From Bacteroidota bacterium (GTDB lineage Bacteria; Bacteroidota; Bacteroidia; Bacteroidales; Dysgonomonadaceae): a DNA stretch of 64,000 nucleotides. Made by a program: the position numbers and the translations under genes. The notes under the pieces were generated by a model. It saw only the letters and a list, made by a program, of their open reading frames with translations, did no database searches and was not told where the DNA came from. The stretch spans positions 228,372 through 292,371 of the forward strand of contig JAFADY010000020.1 in the NCBI GenBank assembly GCA_023424395.1, read 5' to 3'. Positions 55,198-63,998 of this stretch are shown here, one piece after another; positions within the stretch are counted from its first letter, which is position 1; every line of letters begins with the position of its first letter.

Positions 55198-57741
55198 TTA
55201 TCCACATTTCGATGCTCCACAATTTCTGCATTTTAAGCAACCTTCCTGGTAAACTAGTGTTTCGTGGTTGCAAACAGGACATTTTTGTCCTTTTGCCTCA
55301 GTTTCGTTGGGCAAATATTTTTTTAGCGCTCGCTCAACCCCGTTTTTCCAGGTGTTGATGGTTTCGCTATCGAGTTCCAAGCCCGATACCAATTTGATGG
55401 CTTGGTCTATCGGCATTCCGTAACGCAACACACCCGATATTAATTTGGCGTAGTTCCAGTATTCGGGGTTAAATTTGCTGTCCAAACCTTCTATGGTAAT
55501 TTTATAACCTCTTCGGTTTCTGAACTGGAAATCGTAATGCTTGTTTCCCTCGTTGTCGTAAGCTTTTATTATCTTTCCACTGGTTACATTTTTCGGGATC
55601 ATCATTCCGTCGTCTTCATCATTCAATCCTGTAAATATTTCGTAAGGGCGGCCATCCAATAATCCGATAAACGCGATCCATTTTTCCTTGTTGTTCTGGA
55701 ATTTAATCACATCGGCATCCAACTCCGTGGGACGAGAAGTAACTATTTGCGGAAGCTCATAACAATCTTCATCGTTCACTTTATCTTTTTTGTCCTCGTT
55801 AGTAAGCAGAACTCCGGCCCGAGAACCATCGCGATATACGGTGCAGCCTTTACAGCCACTTTTCCAGGCTTCTAAATACAATTTCCCTACCAATTCTTCA
55901 CTCACATCACTCGGCAAATTGATGGTTACGCTGATGGAATGATCTACCCATTTCTGAACCCTTCCTTGCATACGAACCTTCATCAACCAATCCACATCGT
56001 TGGAAGTTGCCTTATAATAAGGCGACTGGGCAACCAGTTCGTCTAATTCTTCATTCGTATAAATTTTGGTAGTGGAATGGCCGTTGGCTTCCATCCAGTC
56101 CACGAATTTGTGGTGGAATACCACATATTCTTCCCACGAATCGCCATTTTCGTCCACAAAATCTATTTTAACGTCTTTGTCACTCGGATTTACCTTGCGC
56201 CGACGCTTATAAACCGGCATAAAAACAGGTTCTATGCCCGATGTGGTTTGCGACATAAGACTGGTGGTGCCGGTGGGAGCAATGGTTAAACAGGCAATAT
56301 TCCGGCGCCCGTATTTCACCATATCTTTATACAGTTGTTCATCGGCATCTTTCAAACGGTTGATAAACGGATTGCTTTTTTCTCTTTCGGCATCGTAAAT
56401 TTCAAAAGCACCCCGCTCTTTTGCCATTTCAACGGAGGAAGCATAGGCGCTAAGCGCCACAACTTTATGCACTTTTTCCGAGAAATCGTTTCCTTCTTCC
56501 GATCCGTATCTTATACCCAATGCTGCCAACATATCGCCTTCGGCGGTAATACCCACGCCGGTTCTGCGTCCTTGCAAAGTTTTTTTCCGGATTTTCTGCC
56601 AAAGCGTTCTTTCCGAAGATTTTACTTCTTCCGATTCGGGATCTTTTTCGATCTTTTCCAAAATTTTTTCGATCTTTTCCGATTCTAGATCGATAATATC
56701 ATCCATTATACGCTGAGCCAATTTCACGTGTTTTCCGAAAAGTTCAAAATCAAAATAAGCATCTTTTTTAAAAGGGTTCACCACATACGAATACAAATTA
56801 ACAGCCAGCAAACGGCAACTATCGTACGGACACAGCGGAATTTCGCCGCAAGGATTAGTAGAAACGGTTTTAAAGCCCAAATCGGCGTAGCAATCGGGAA
56901 CCGATTCACGAATGATCGTATCCCAAAATAAAACACCGGGCTCTGCGGAACGCCAAGCATTGTGAACAATTTTTTCCCACAATTCCGTGGCATTGATGTT
57001 TTTCGTGTACTTAGGTTTTTGGGAATCAATCGGATATTTTTGTACATAAACGTTGTCGTTCTCAACGGCTTTCATAAAATCGTCGTCAATTTTTACTGAG
57101 ATATTGGCGCCCGTTACTTTTCCTTGTTCCAGCTTTGCATCTATAAAATCTTCAGAATCGGGATGTTTGATGGAGACACTCAGCATCAACGCACCACGAC
57201 GCCCGTCTTGCGCTACTTCGCGCGTGGAATTGGAATAACGTTCCATAAACGGAACCAAACCGGTGGAAGTGAGCGCCGAATTTTTCACGGGCGAGCCTTT
57301 CGGGCGAATGTGAGAAAGGTCGTGCCCTACTCCGCCGCGTCGTTTCATCAGTTGCACCTGTTCTTCATCGATACGAATAATTGCGCCGTAAGAATCGGCA
57401 TTACCATCCATCCCAATAACAAAACAGTTCGATAAAGAGGCTACCTGAAAATTATTTCCTATACCTGTCATGGGGCTTCCCTGCGGAATAATAAATTTGA
57501 ATTGATCGAAAAGATCGAACAATTCTTTTTCACTTAATGGATTCGCGTATTTTTTTTCAATTCTGCCAATCTCATTCGCCAATCGCCAATGCATGTCCTC
57601 GGGCGTTTCTTCGTAAATATTGCCCTCGCTGTCCTTTAAAGCATATTTACTTACCCAAACTTTCGCGGCAAGCTCATCGCCTTTAAAGTACTTCAACGAG
57701 CTATTATAAGCTACGTCAAAAGCATAGGTCTTTTTTTTCAT
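55198..57741 (-). CDS. nrdJ: adenosylcobalamin-dependent ribonucleotide reductase (class II)
   Basis: An 847-residue enzyme that makes deoxyribonucleotides using adenosylcobalamin, active with or without oxygen. Motifs: FIIPQGSPMTGIGNNFQVASLSNCFV with the first redox cysteine, VSTNPCGEIPLCPYDSCRL with the active-site NPCGE, and IAPTGTTSLMSQTTSGIEP. The C-terminal zinc-binding-type CPVCNH ... CLKCRNCGASKCG gives the redox tail. Need for B12 agrees with queG. I see no cobalamin riboswitch in the leader. Confidence 0.94.
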   Translation of the reverse strand: MKKKTYAFDVAYNSSLKYFKGDELAAKVWVSKYALKDSEGNIYEETPEDMHWRLANEIGRIEKKYANPLSEKELFDLFDQFKFIIPQGSPMTGIGNNFQVASLSNCFVIGMDGNADSYGAIIRIDEEQVQLMKRRGGVGHDLSHIRPKGSPVKNSALTSTGLVPFMERYSNSTREVAQDGRRGALMLSVSIKHPDSEDFIDAKLEQGKVTGANISVKIDDDFMKAVENDNVYVQKYPIDSQKPKYTKNINATELWEKIVHNAWRSAEPGVLFWDTIIRESVPDCYADLGFKTVSTNPCGEIPLCPYDSCRLLAVNLYSYVVNPFKKDAYFDFELFGKHVKLAQRIMDDIIDLESEKIEKILEKIEKDPESEEVKSSERTLWQKIRKKTLQGRRTGVGITAEGDMLAALGIRYGSEEGNDFSEKVHKVVALSAYASSVEMAKERGAFEIYDAEREKSNPFINRLKDADEQLYKDMVKYGRRNIACLTIAPTGTTSLMSQTTSGIEPVFMPVYKRRRKVNPSDKDVKIDFVDENGDSWEEYVVFHHKFVDWMEANGHSTTKIYTNEELDELVAQSPYYKATSNDVDWLMKVRMQGRVQKWVDHSISVTINLPSDVSEELVGKLYLEAWKSGCKGCTVYRDGSRAGVLLTNEDKKDKVNDEDCYELPQIVTSRPTELDADVIKFQNNKEKWIAFIGLLDGRPYEIFTGLNDEDDGMMIPKNVTSGKIIKAYDNEGNKHYDFQFRNRRGYKITIEGLDSKFNPEYWNYAKLISGVLRYGMPIDQAIKLVSGLELDSETINTWKNGVERALKKYLPNETEAKGQKCPVCNHETLVYQEGCLKCRNCGASKCG

Positions 57742-58045
57742 GAGTTGATAATTTTATATATAATGAATAATTAATTTATTTCTTAAACGACCAATATTGA
57801 AATTTTCACAGTTAGACTTATTGGGACTGCAAGTTTAAGAAATCTTTTCGTTGAATACAAAATAATTACAAGAAAAAGTTTTCAACAATAATTATTATTT
57901 TCCAAAATAAAAATTATATATTTAATTATCAAATATATACAGAATAAGAAGAAGAAAAAGTTTGCCAATGGGAAAAATAAGCCTTCAATTCAGACATTTA
58001 AAATTATCTTTTTAGAAAACTTTAAAGATTAGAAATACAAATAAA
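57742..58045. promoter_or_regulatory. nrdJ upstream region: consensus promoter and inverted repeat, otherwise empty
   Basis: Minus strand: TTTG at 57861-57858, 20-nt spacer, TAAACTTG at 57837-57830, then the likely start in CAGTCCC. Inverted repeats ATTTCTTAAAC (57778-57788) and GTTTAAGAAAT (57833-57843), with inner CCAATA/TATTGG, overlap the -7 box and could form an operator or loop. The rest of the AT-rich stretch to 58045 shows nothing I can assign. There is no B12 box. Confidence 0.6.
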
Positions 58046-58080
58046 AAATCACCCAAAGAATAAAAATCTTTGAGTGATTT
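58046..58080 (-). terminator. terminator after serpin 1
   Basis: AAATCACCCAAAGA (58046-58059) and TCTTTGAGTGATTT (58067-58080) form a 14-bp stem with one mismatch, with a T run on the minus strand exit. It lies 30 nt after the serpin stop. Confidence 0.75.
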
Positions 58081-58109
58081 GGTATTTACATTGAAATAAG
58101 ATTTTTTTG

Positions 58110-59362
58110 CTATTCAATATTTTTCACCACGCCCATAAACAAAATGGCGCCGGTGGAATTTTCCTCTATCACGTATAAAAAAGGACGGTTCGCGTTGAAA
58201 ATCACTTCAACATAGGGCGCCGATTGCACCCTAACAACAACGGTTGTTACCGCCGCGGCTTCTGTTCCCGATTCATCGGTATTGATATAGGTGTCTTGTT
58301 TTACCAACTAAATAAAAGCGTGTTTGGCGGACATCCGGCTAAAATCAGCCGAATCGGTAAAAGCGACTTTTATTCCCATGTTTTTTAGCGTATTGTTCAA
58401 TTCCTTACTGTATTTGGTTTTAAATTTCGGCAAACTTACCTCCACCGACGTGCTTTGCATAACAGAATTCAATCTCTCCCAATACCCGGGTTGTATGATG
58501 CTATCCACCACGTTGTTTAACTTTTTCCCAAGTTGGGGAAGCAACACTTTCAGACTAAATGATTTGTTCCCGTACGGAAGACTGATAATTTGCAGGATTT
58601 CATCCGCGGCATACAAGAATTCATCGGTATTTTTCATCATAATCACTTGTTTCTGCGTTCCGTTTTCGTATGTAAAAGATTTGGGCGACGTCAGCCCCTT
58701 GTCGAACTGTTTTTCCCATGCAGCTTTAAAATAAATAGCATTAAGTAAATACATCAGATCAAGAGTATCTGTTCTTTGCAACACATCGTCGATCAATCCG
58801 TTGGTATTTTCGGATGCCCATTGATTGATGCGTTTTACGGTAGCGGGATCGCCAAAATCAGCCGATTCCACGGCGGCGGCGTAATTTTTCCGGTTGGCTG
58901 AGATAAAATCGGGATAAATGGCGAAGGTTTTGTTCGTCCAAATAGAATTGGCGATGGATAGTTTTATCGTAGAATCGGCTTGCAGAATGGCGTCGCGCAA
59001 ATCACGGTAATACGCGTTCATCTCATCATCGGAATAATTGCCTATTCCCAATGATTCCTTAATTTCTTTCTTTGTTTCGCCTTCGGGGCCGTTGCTCGCC
59101 ATTGCCAATGCCATACTCAGGCTGAGCGGCGAAACCATAAAATTGTTGTCTTCTCCCGCAGCTTCTTCGTCGAAAATATGAGCAAAAAACTTAAAATCAA
59201 ATGTTTGTCCGGCTATAAGAGTTCTTTCGGAAACAATGGTTTCGGTTTCGGCATTTTCAGCTATGGTGGTTTCTGCATTTCGTTTCTTGTCGGTGCAACC
59301 GAAAACGAGCAACATAGTAAGTGTTGCAATAGAAAGTAAGAGAGCTTTTTTACTCGATTCAT
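58110..59362 (-). pseudogene. serpin lipoprotein 1, amber codon before the reactive loop and a 5' frameshift
   Basis: A serpin (serine-protease inhibitor) related to the intact copy at 59663. The frame 59315-58308 covers the signal/lipobox (LLVFGC) and most of the fold (FMVSPLSLSMALAMASNG, NAIYFKAAWEKQF). A TAG at 58310-58308 stops it just before VKQDTYINTDESGTEAAAV, which is in the same frame and runs to 58110 with the reactive loop and FLYVIEENSTGAILFMGVV end. At the 5' end ATG 59362 is out of frame by one base in the A6 run at 59346-59351. Restoring an A gives MNRVKKALLLSIATL. The reactive loop cannot be made without readthrough. Confidence 0.8.
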
Positions 59363-59662
59363 ATTTTAATGTGTTTATGATTTACGCTACGAGCTCAACT
59401 TCAGATTAAATTGCCCTTTCAGGGAACTGATATCGAATTGCCTTATACCCAAGTCCTTGCCTTGGGCTGAGTTGACTATGGCTTTCAGTCAAAATAACCT
59501 TTATTATTATTTGCGGCACAATATATTCATCAAAGCTATGATATATATGCCAAATTATTGTATAGCCTGTGGTTAATAATCATTAACGTAGGGAATTAAC
59601 TATAAAAAACACCCAACAGTTGTGAATCGTCGGGTGTTTTTACGCTAAAATAGCATTTATTC
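59363..59662. other. spacer between the two serpin genes
   Basis: No ORF of note. It holds a small hairpin CCCAAG/CTTGGG at 59448-59466, a second CCCT/AGGG pair near 59414-59424, and a terminator for serpin 2 at 59605-59641 (arms AAACACCC/GGGTGTTT, T run on the minus strand). No clear consensus promoter for serpin 1. Confidence 0.6.
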
Positions 59663-60922
59663 TTAAAAGTTCTTTACCGCACCCATAAATAAAATGGCGC
59701 CGGTTGAATTTTCCTGAATTACATATAGAAACGGCTTATCCGCATTGAAAATTACTTTTTGAGGTTCGGAAGGAAAAGATGTTACTACCATACCAACGGT
59801 AGTTACCGCTGCGGCTTCGGTACCCGATTCATCGGTGCTTATATATGTGTCTTGTTTTACAAAAGATATTTTAGCCGGTAAATCAGACATCCCCGAAAAG
59901 TCTGCCGCATCAGAAAAAGCCAAGCCCATTCCCATATCTGTTAATACATCATTCATTTTTTTACTGTATTCGGTTTTAAATTTCGGAAGAGATAATTCCA
60001 CTTCGTTTTCGCGAAATGCGCTTCTCGTTTTTCCCCAATACTCTTTGTTTTGTAACGCAGCAACCACATCGTTCTGTTTTTTACCGTTTTGAGGCAATAA
60101 TACCAACATACTGAACGCTTGATTTCCATACGGAAGCTGAACCACTTGCATGGTTTCATCTGCCGTATAATTGAATTTGGCGGTCTGCGACATCATATCT
60201 ACAGTCTGTTTGGTACCGTTTTCGGCCGTAAAAGCTTTCTTAGAGGTGTTTTTTGTTTCAAACTGTGTAGTCCAAATTCCTTTAAAGTAAATAGCGTTGA
60301 GCAAATACATCAAATCGTAGGGATTTGTTTTTTCGATAACCTTTTTAATCAATCCGTTGGTGTTGTCCGATGCCCATTTGTTGATAATATCTTTGGTGGC
60401 AAGCTCTGAAAAATCTACCGGTTGAACCGTTGCATTGTAATAATTTGTATTGGTTTTAATGAAATCCGGTTTAATGGCTACGTTTTTATTCGTGAAAATA
60501 GAGTTTGCGATGGACAATTTGGTAGAAGGATCGGTTTTCAGCAACGCTTCTTTCATTTTCTTGTAGTATCCGTTCAACTCATCATCTTCATGGTCCTGCA
60601 TTTTCAATGTGTTTTGCATTGCCGATCTGGTTTCTCCGGCAGCGCCGTTCCACGTCATAGCCAAAGCCATGCTTAAACTAAAGGGTGATACCATAAAACT
60701 TTTATCTTCTCCAACAGCTTCTTCTTCGAACACTTTTCCGAAAAACTCAAAGGCAAATTCCTGATCGGATTTTACCATTTGCTGCTCGGTAGAGCGTAAT
60801 TCGATGTTGATAGGATTGGGCAAATTTTCAGTATCGATACCTTCGGTGTTTTTATCGCACGAAGTGCCCATTAAAATACTTGCAAGCAATAAGTAGGTAA
60901 AAGGGTTTGTTTTAAAGTTCAT
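59663..60922 (-). CDS. serpin-family protease inhibitor, lipoprotein
   Basis: A 419-residue serpin with a lipoprotein signal (LLLASILMGTSCDK). Core motifs: FMVSPFSLSMALAMTWNGAAGETRSAM, YLLNAIYFKGIWTTQF, VELSLPKFKTEYSKKM and the hinge DESGTEAAAVTTVGMV, then FLYVIQENSTGAILFMGAV. The alanine-rich hinge indicates an inhibitory serpin. By alignment of loop length P1-P1' falls around VTS, though this is approximate. Surface serpins of oral Bacteroidetes such as miropin of Tannerella protect against host or own proteases. ATG 60922 gives the correct signal peptide. Confidence 0.9.
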   Translation of the reverse strand: MNFKTNPFTYLLLASILMGTSCDKNTEGIDTENLPNPINIELRSTEQQMVKSDQEFAFEFFGKVFEEEAVGEDKSFMVSPFSLSMALAMTWNGAAGETRSAMQNTLKMQDHEDDELNGYYKKMKEALLKTDPSTKLSIANSIFTNKNVAIKPDFIKTNTNYYNATVQPVDFSELATKDIINKWASDNTNGLIKKVIEKTNPYDLMYLLNAIYFKGIWTTQFETKNTSKKAFTAENGTKQTVDMMSQTAKFNYTADETMQVVQLPYGNQAFSMLVLLPQNGKKQNDVVAALQNKEYWGKTRSAFRENEVELSLPKFKTEYSKKMNDVLTDMGMGLAFSDAADFSGMSDLPAKISFVKQDTYISTDESGTEAAAVTTVGMVVTSFPSEPQKVIFNADKPFLYVIQENSTGAILFMGAVKNF

Positions 60923-61097
60923 AAAATAAAAATTTAAAAGATTGGATAATGACCGACTATTTATAAGATGAATTTTAACACCGAAATGTTGCATCAATCT
61001 TGTTAAAAAAAGTTATACGAGGAATATTAGAGGATAATATATTTTTTCAACTATTATTTATGAATAAAAGTGACTTCAGAAACACAAAATTATTGCG

Positions 61098-61105
61098 TAT
61101 TTTTG
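61098..61105 (+). promoter_or_regulatory. speA -7 box
   Basis: TATTTTTG matches TAnnTTTG and lies 47 nt before the ATG at 61153. Confidence 0.5.
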
Positions 61106-61152
61106 TGGCTAATTTGCACACACAAAATTACTTTTAAAACGGATTTACAGGA

Positions 61153-63051
61153 ATGAGAAAATGGCGAATTGAAGATTCGGAAGAATTGTACAACATCAAC
61201 GGTTGGGGTAACGGATATTTTTCAATCAACGAGAAAGGGAACGTGCAGGTTTCTCCCCGAAAAAAAGACGGTAACAGCGTAGATTTAAACGACTTGATGA
61301 GAGAGTTGTATCTGCGCGATGTTTCTTCGCCCGTACTGATACGTTTTCCGGAAATTCTGGACAACCGTATCGAAAAAATCTCCAACAGCTTTAAAATCGC
61401 TTCAAAAGAATATGAGTACGAAGCGCAGAACTATATCATTTACCCCATTAAGGTAAATCAGATGCGTCAGGTTGTGGAGGAAATCGTAACGTACGGCAAA
61501 CGATACAATATTGGACTGGAAGCCGGTTCTAAACCTGAACTTCACGCGGTTTTGGCCATTAATACCGATCCCGATTCGCTTATTATTTGCAACGGATACA
61601 AAGACGAGAGCTACATTGAATTGGCTTTGCTTGCCACGAAAATGGGTAAGAAAGTTTTTATCGTGGTGGAAAAACTGAACGAATTGGATCTGACCATAGA
61701 AATTGCTAAACGCTTAAAAGTAAAACCGAACATCGGCATTCGTATTAAATTGGCAAGTTCGGGAAGCGGAAAATGGGAAGAATCGGGCGGCGACGGCAGC
61801 AAATTCGGTTTGAATTCAAGCGAATTGCTCGAAGCGTTGGAAGTGCTCAAAAAACATAAAATGACTGAAGCTTTCCGCCTCATTCATTTTCATATCGGTA
61901 GTCAAATTACCAAAATACGTCGCATTAAAACCGCTCTCCGAGAAGCGGCGCAGTTTTATGTGCAATTGCATGAAGCAGGATTCAAAGTTGAATTTGTGGA
62001 TATAGGCGGCGGACTAGGTGTGGATTACGACGGAACCCGTTCATCGTACACCGAAAACAGCATCAATTATTCCATTCAGGAATACGTGAACGACTCGGTT
62101 TTTTCTTTCGTAGATGCCGCAAATAAAAACGAAATCCCCCATCCCAATATCATCACCGAATCGGGACGCGCCCTTACAGCGCACCACTCCGTACTGGTTT
62201 TCGAGGTGCTGGAAACAGCCACGCTGCCATCGTGGGAAGACGATAAAGAAGTGCAGGAGGATGACCACGAACTGGTGAAGGAATTATACAATATTTGGGA
62301 TAACCTCACGCAGGCGCGCATGCTGGAAGCATGGCACGATGCGCAGCAAATACGCGAAGAAGCGCTGGATTTGTTCAGCCTTGGTATGCTCGATTTAAAA
62401 ACCCGCGCTCACGTGGAGGAATTATATTTTTCCATTGCCCGCGAAATAAACCGGCTCACCAATCGTGCGAAGCACGCTCCGGAGGAGTTGCGTCAGTTAT
62501 CGGCGTTGCTGCCCGATAAGTATTTCTGTAATTTTTCGCTGTTCCAATCGTTGCCCGACTCGTGGGCGATTGATCAGGTTTTTCCCATTATTCCGATTCA
62601 TCGATTGGAGGAAAAACCCGAAAGAACCGCTACGTTGCAAGATATTACGTGTGATTCCGACGGAAAAATCGCTAATTTCGCCGCACAGGATGGTTTTCAT
62701 ACTTCTTACTTATCCGTTCATTCGCTGAAAAAAAATGAACCATATTATATCGGAGTGTTTTTGGTAGGCGCCTATCAGGAAATCTTGGGCGACTTGCATA
62801 ACCTTTTCGGCGATACCAACGTGGTGCATGTGAGTACAGCCGAAAACGGGTATAATATCGATCAGGTTATTGACGGTGAAACCGTTGCCGAAGTGCTCGA
62901 TTATGCACAATACAACGCTAAAAAACTGGTGCGTACCGTTGAAACTTGGGTGATGAGTTCGGTAAAATTGGGTAAAATTTCGGTGGAAGAAGGAAAGGAG
63001 TTTTTGTCGAACTATCGCTCAGGATTGTATGGTTACACTTACCTTGAGTAA
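61153..63051 (+). CDS. speA: biosynthetic arginine decarboxylase
   Basis: A 632-residue PLP enzyme (fold III) that decarboxylates arginine to agmatine, the start of putrescine/spermidine synthesis. The PLP lysine is in YPIKVNQMRQV (about residue 100). Other motifs are GLEAGSKPEL, SKFGLNSSELLEAL, LIHFHIGSQI, VDIGGGLGVDYDGT and the C-terminal VLDYAQYNAKKLV. The length is normal for SpeA. With nspC at 36450 it outlines a polyamine pathway. A terminator follows at 63063. Confidence 0.96.
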   Translation: MRKWRIEDSEELYNINGWGNGYFSINEKGNVQVSPRKKDGNSVDLNDLMRELYLRDVSSPVLIRFPEILDNRIEKISNSFKIASKEYEYEAQNYIIYPIKVNQMRQVVEEIVTYGKRYNIGLEAGSKPELHAVLAINTDPDSLIICNGYKDESYIELALLATKMGKKVFIVVEKLNELDLTIEIAKRLKVKPNIGIRIKLASSGSGKWEESGGDGSKFGLNSSELLEALEVLKKHKMTEAFRLIHFHIGSQITKIRRIKTALREAAQFYVQLHEAGFKVEFVDIGGGLGVDYDGTRSSYTENSINYSIQEYVNDSVFSFVDAANKNEIPHPNIITESGRALTAHHSVLVFEVLETATLPSWEDDKEVQEDDHELVKELYNIWDNLTQARMLEAWHDAQQIREEALDLFSLGMLDLKTRAHVEELYFSIAREINRLTNRAKHAPEELRQLSALLPDKYFCNFSLFQSLPDSWAIDQVFPIIPIHRLEEKPERTATLQDITCDSDGKIANFAAQDGFHTSYLSVHSLKKNEPYYIGVFLVGAYQEILGDLHNLFGDTNVVHVSTAENGYNIDQVIDGETVAEVLDYAQYNAKKLVRTVETWVMSSVKLGKISVEEGKEFLSNYRSGLYGYTYLE

Positions 63052-63062
63052 AAAAAGAATGA

Positions 63063-63088
63063 AAATGCCGACTGCAAAGTCGGCATTT
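63063..63088. terminator. terminator between speA and the lipoprotein gene
   Basis: AAATGCCGAC and GTCGGCATTT form a perfect 10-bp stem with a TGCAAA loop. It lies between convergent genes and can serve both. Confidence 0.78.
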
Positions 63089-63090
63089 AA

Positions 63091-63615
63091 TTAATCTAAG
63101 CTAAAAACTACGTTCATTTTAATTTTCACTTTAACTGTTCTGCTAATATCCTTATTCGCTGATGATATAGAGAATATTGCCGTAGCCCTATCCGATGCAA
63201 CCATCTTGTTGATGGTAGCCTGTAAATAATTAATATCGTCAGGAGTAGTAAAGGTTTTATCTGCCGTTAACGTTTTGAAATCCAACGTTCCATTAGTTTT
63301 AACGTCTTGTGTTACAAGTTTTGCATCTTTCAATTCATAACCACCGGCTGTAATTCCTGTAATAGTTATGGTTGATGTTGCAACATTTATGGTACCCTTA
63401 TTTACATATTTAACATAATCTTTCAATTCTGAAAAATCGCTCAAATTCATTGTAATTGAAGCAGATGTAGGTTGATTGGCCCCAATCATGAAATCAATTA
63501 CAAATTCTTTTGTGGCTGTTACACTTGTTGGCCTGTTCGGATCATCATCACCACCGCATGATGTAAAGGCAAGGATTGTTGCTAAAACGAAAACGAATAA
63601 TAAAATCTTTTTCAT
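63091..63615 (-). CDS. small lipoprotein of unknown function
   Basis: A 174-residue protein with a lipoprotein signal (KKILLFVFVLATILAFTSCGGDDD, lipobox FTSC) followed by an acidic linker and a beta-rich domain with many Thr/Ser (SITMNLSDFSELKDYV, TSTITITGITAGGYELK). No family recognised. ATG 63615 gives the signal peptide. Probably on the outer membrane. Confidence 0.7.
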   Translation of the reverse strand: MKKILLFVFVLATILAFTSCGGDDDPNRPTSVTATKEFVIDFMIGANQPTSASITMNLSDFSELKDYVKYVNKGTINVATSTITITGITAGGYELKDAKLVTQDVKTNGTLDFKTLTADKTFTTPDDINYLQATINKMVASDRATAIFSISSANKDISRTVKVKIKMNVVFSLD

Positions 63616-63818
63616 AATAATGTTTATTTTAAATTGAAATCTCGAGTTAATAAAACAAATATAAAATAAATAAACGGTTACTCCCGCCAATTTGATAAAT
63701 TTAACGCGTTATTGATGAATAATACCACGCATTTTTAACGAACTTCTCACATATAGTAAGACGTAAAAAACAGAAAAACGTTGCATGGAAATCCCATTTT
63801 AACATTTGAAAATAAAAA

Positions 63819-63846
63819 AAGCCCCGAACATTTCTGTTCGAGGCTT
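63819..63846 (-). terminator. terminator of the rRNA operon
   Basis: AGCCCCGAACA and TGTTCGAGGCT form an 11-bp stem with one mismatch and T7 on the minus strand, right after the 5S gene. Confidence 0.8.
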
Positions 63847-63856
63847 CTGTAAAGAT

Positions 63857-63998
63857 TGGCGGTTATCCGCCGGTAGGCGGACAGGCTCTACTCTCCCACG
63901 TTGTATGCAGTACCATCGGCGCCATTGGGCTTATCCGCCGGCTGGCGGATCGGAATGGGAAGAGGTGCCATCCCAAACATTATAACCACATAACCACC
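63857..63998 (-). rRNA. 5S rRNA gene with two GC-rich palindromic insertions (probably defective copy)
   Basis: The minus strand contains clear 5S blocks: GGTGGTTAT at the 5' end pairing with AACCGCC at the 3' end (helix I), CACCTCTTCCCATTCCGA, AAGCCCAATGGCGCCGATGG, TACTGC and GTGGGAGAGTAG. Two palindromes interrupt it. 63933-63950 replaces the conserved loop C/helix III segment (expected ACAGAGAAGT). 63866-63881 is inserted near the 3' end, before helix I. Both contain TCCGCC-NN-CCGGCGGATAA on the minus strand. Total length about 142 nt against about 110-120 normally. It is probably the last gene of an rRNA operon that continues beyond the window. Confidence 0.75.

Noticed and set aside
57742..58045. 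cobalamin riboswitch upstream of nrdJ
   Set aside because: No B12-box-like conserved core or suitable long structure seen. The transcript start predicted from the promoter leaves only about 85 nt of leader.
58308..58310. programmed recoding (amber readthrough) in serpin 1
   Set aside because: No context signal is visible, and a second lesion at the 5' end points to ordinary decay.
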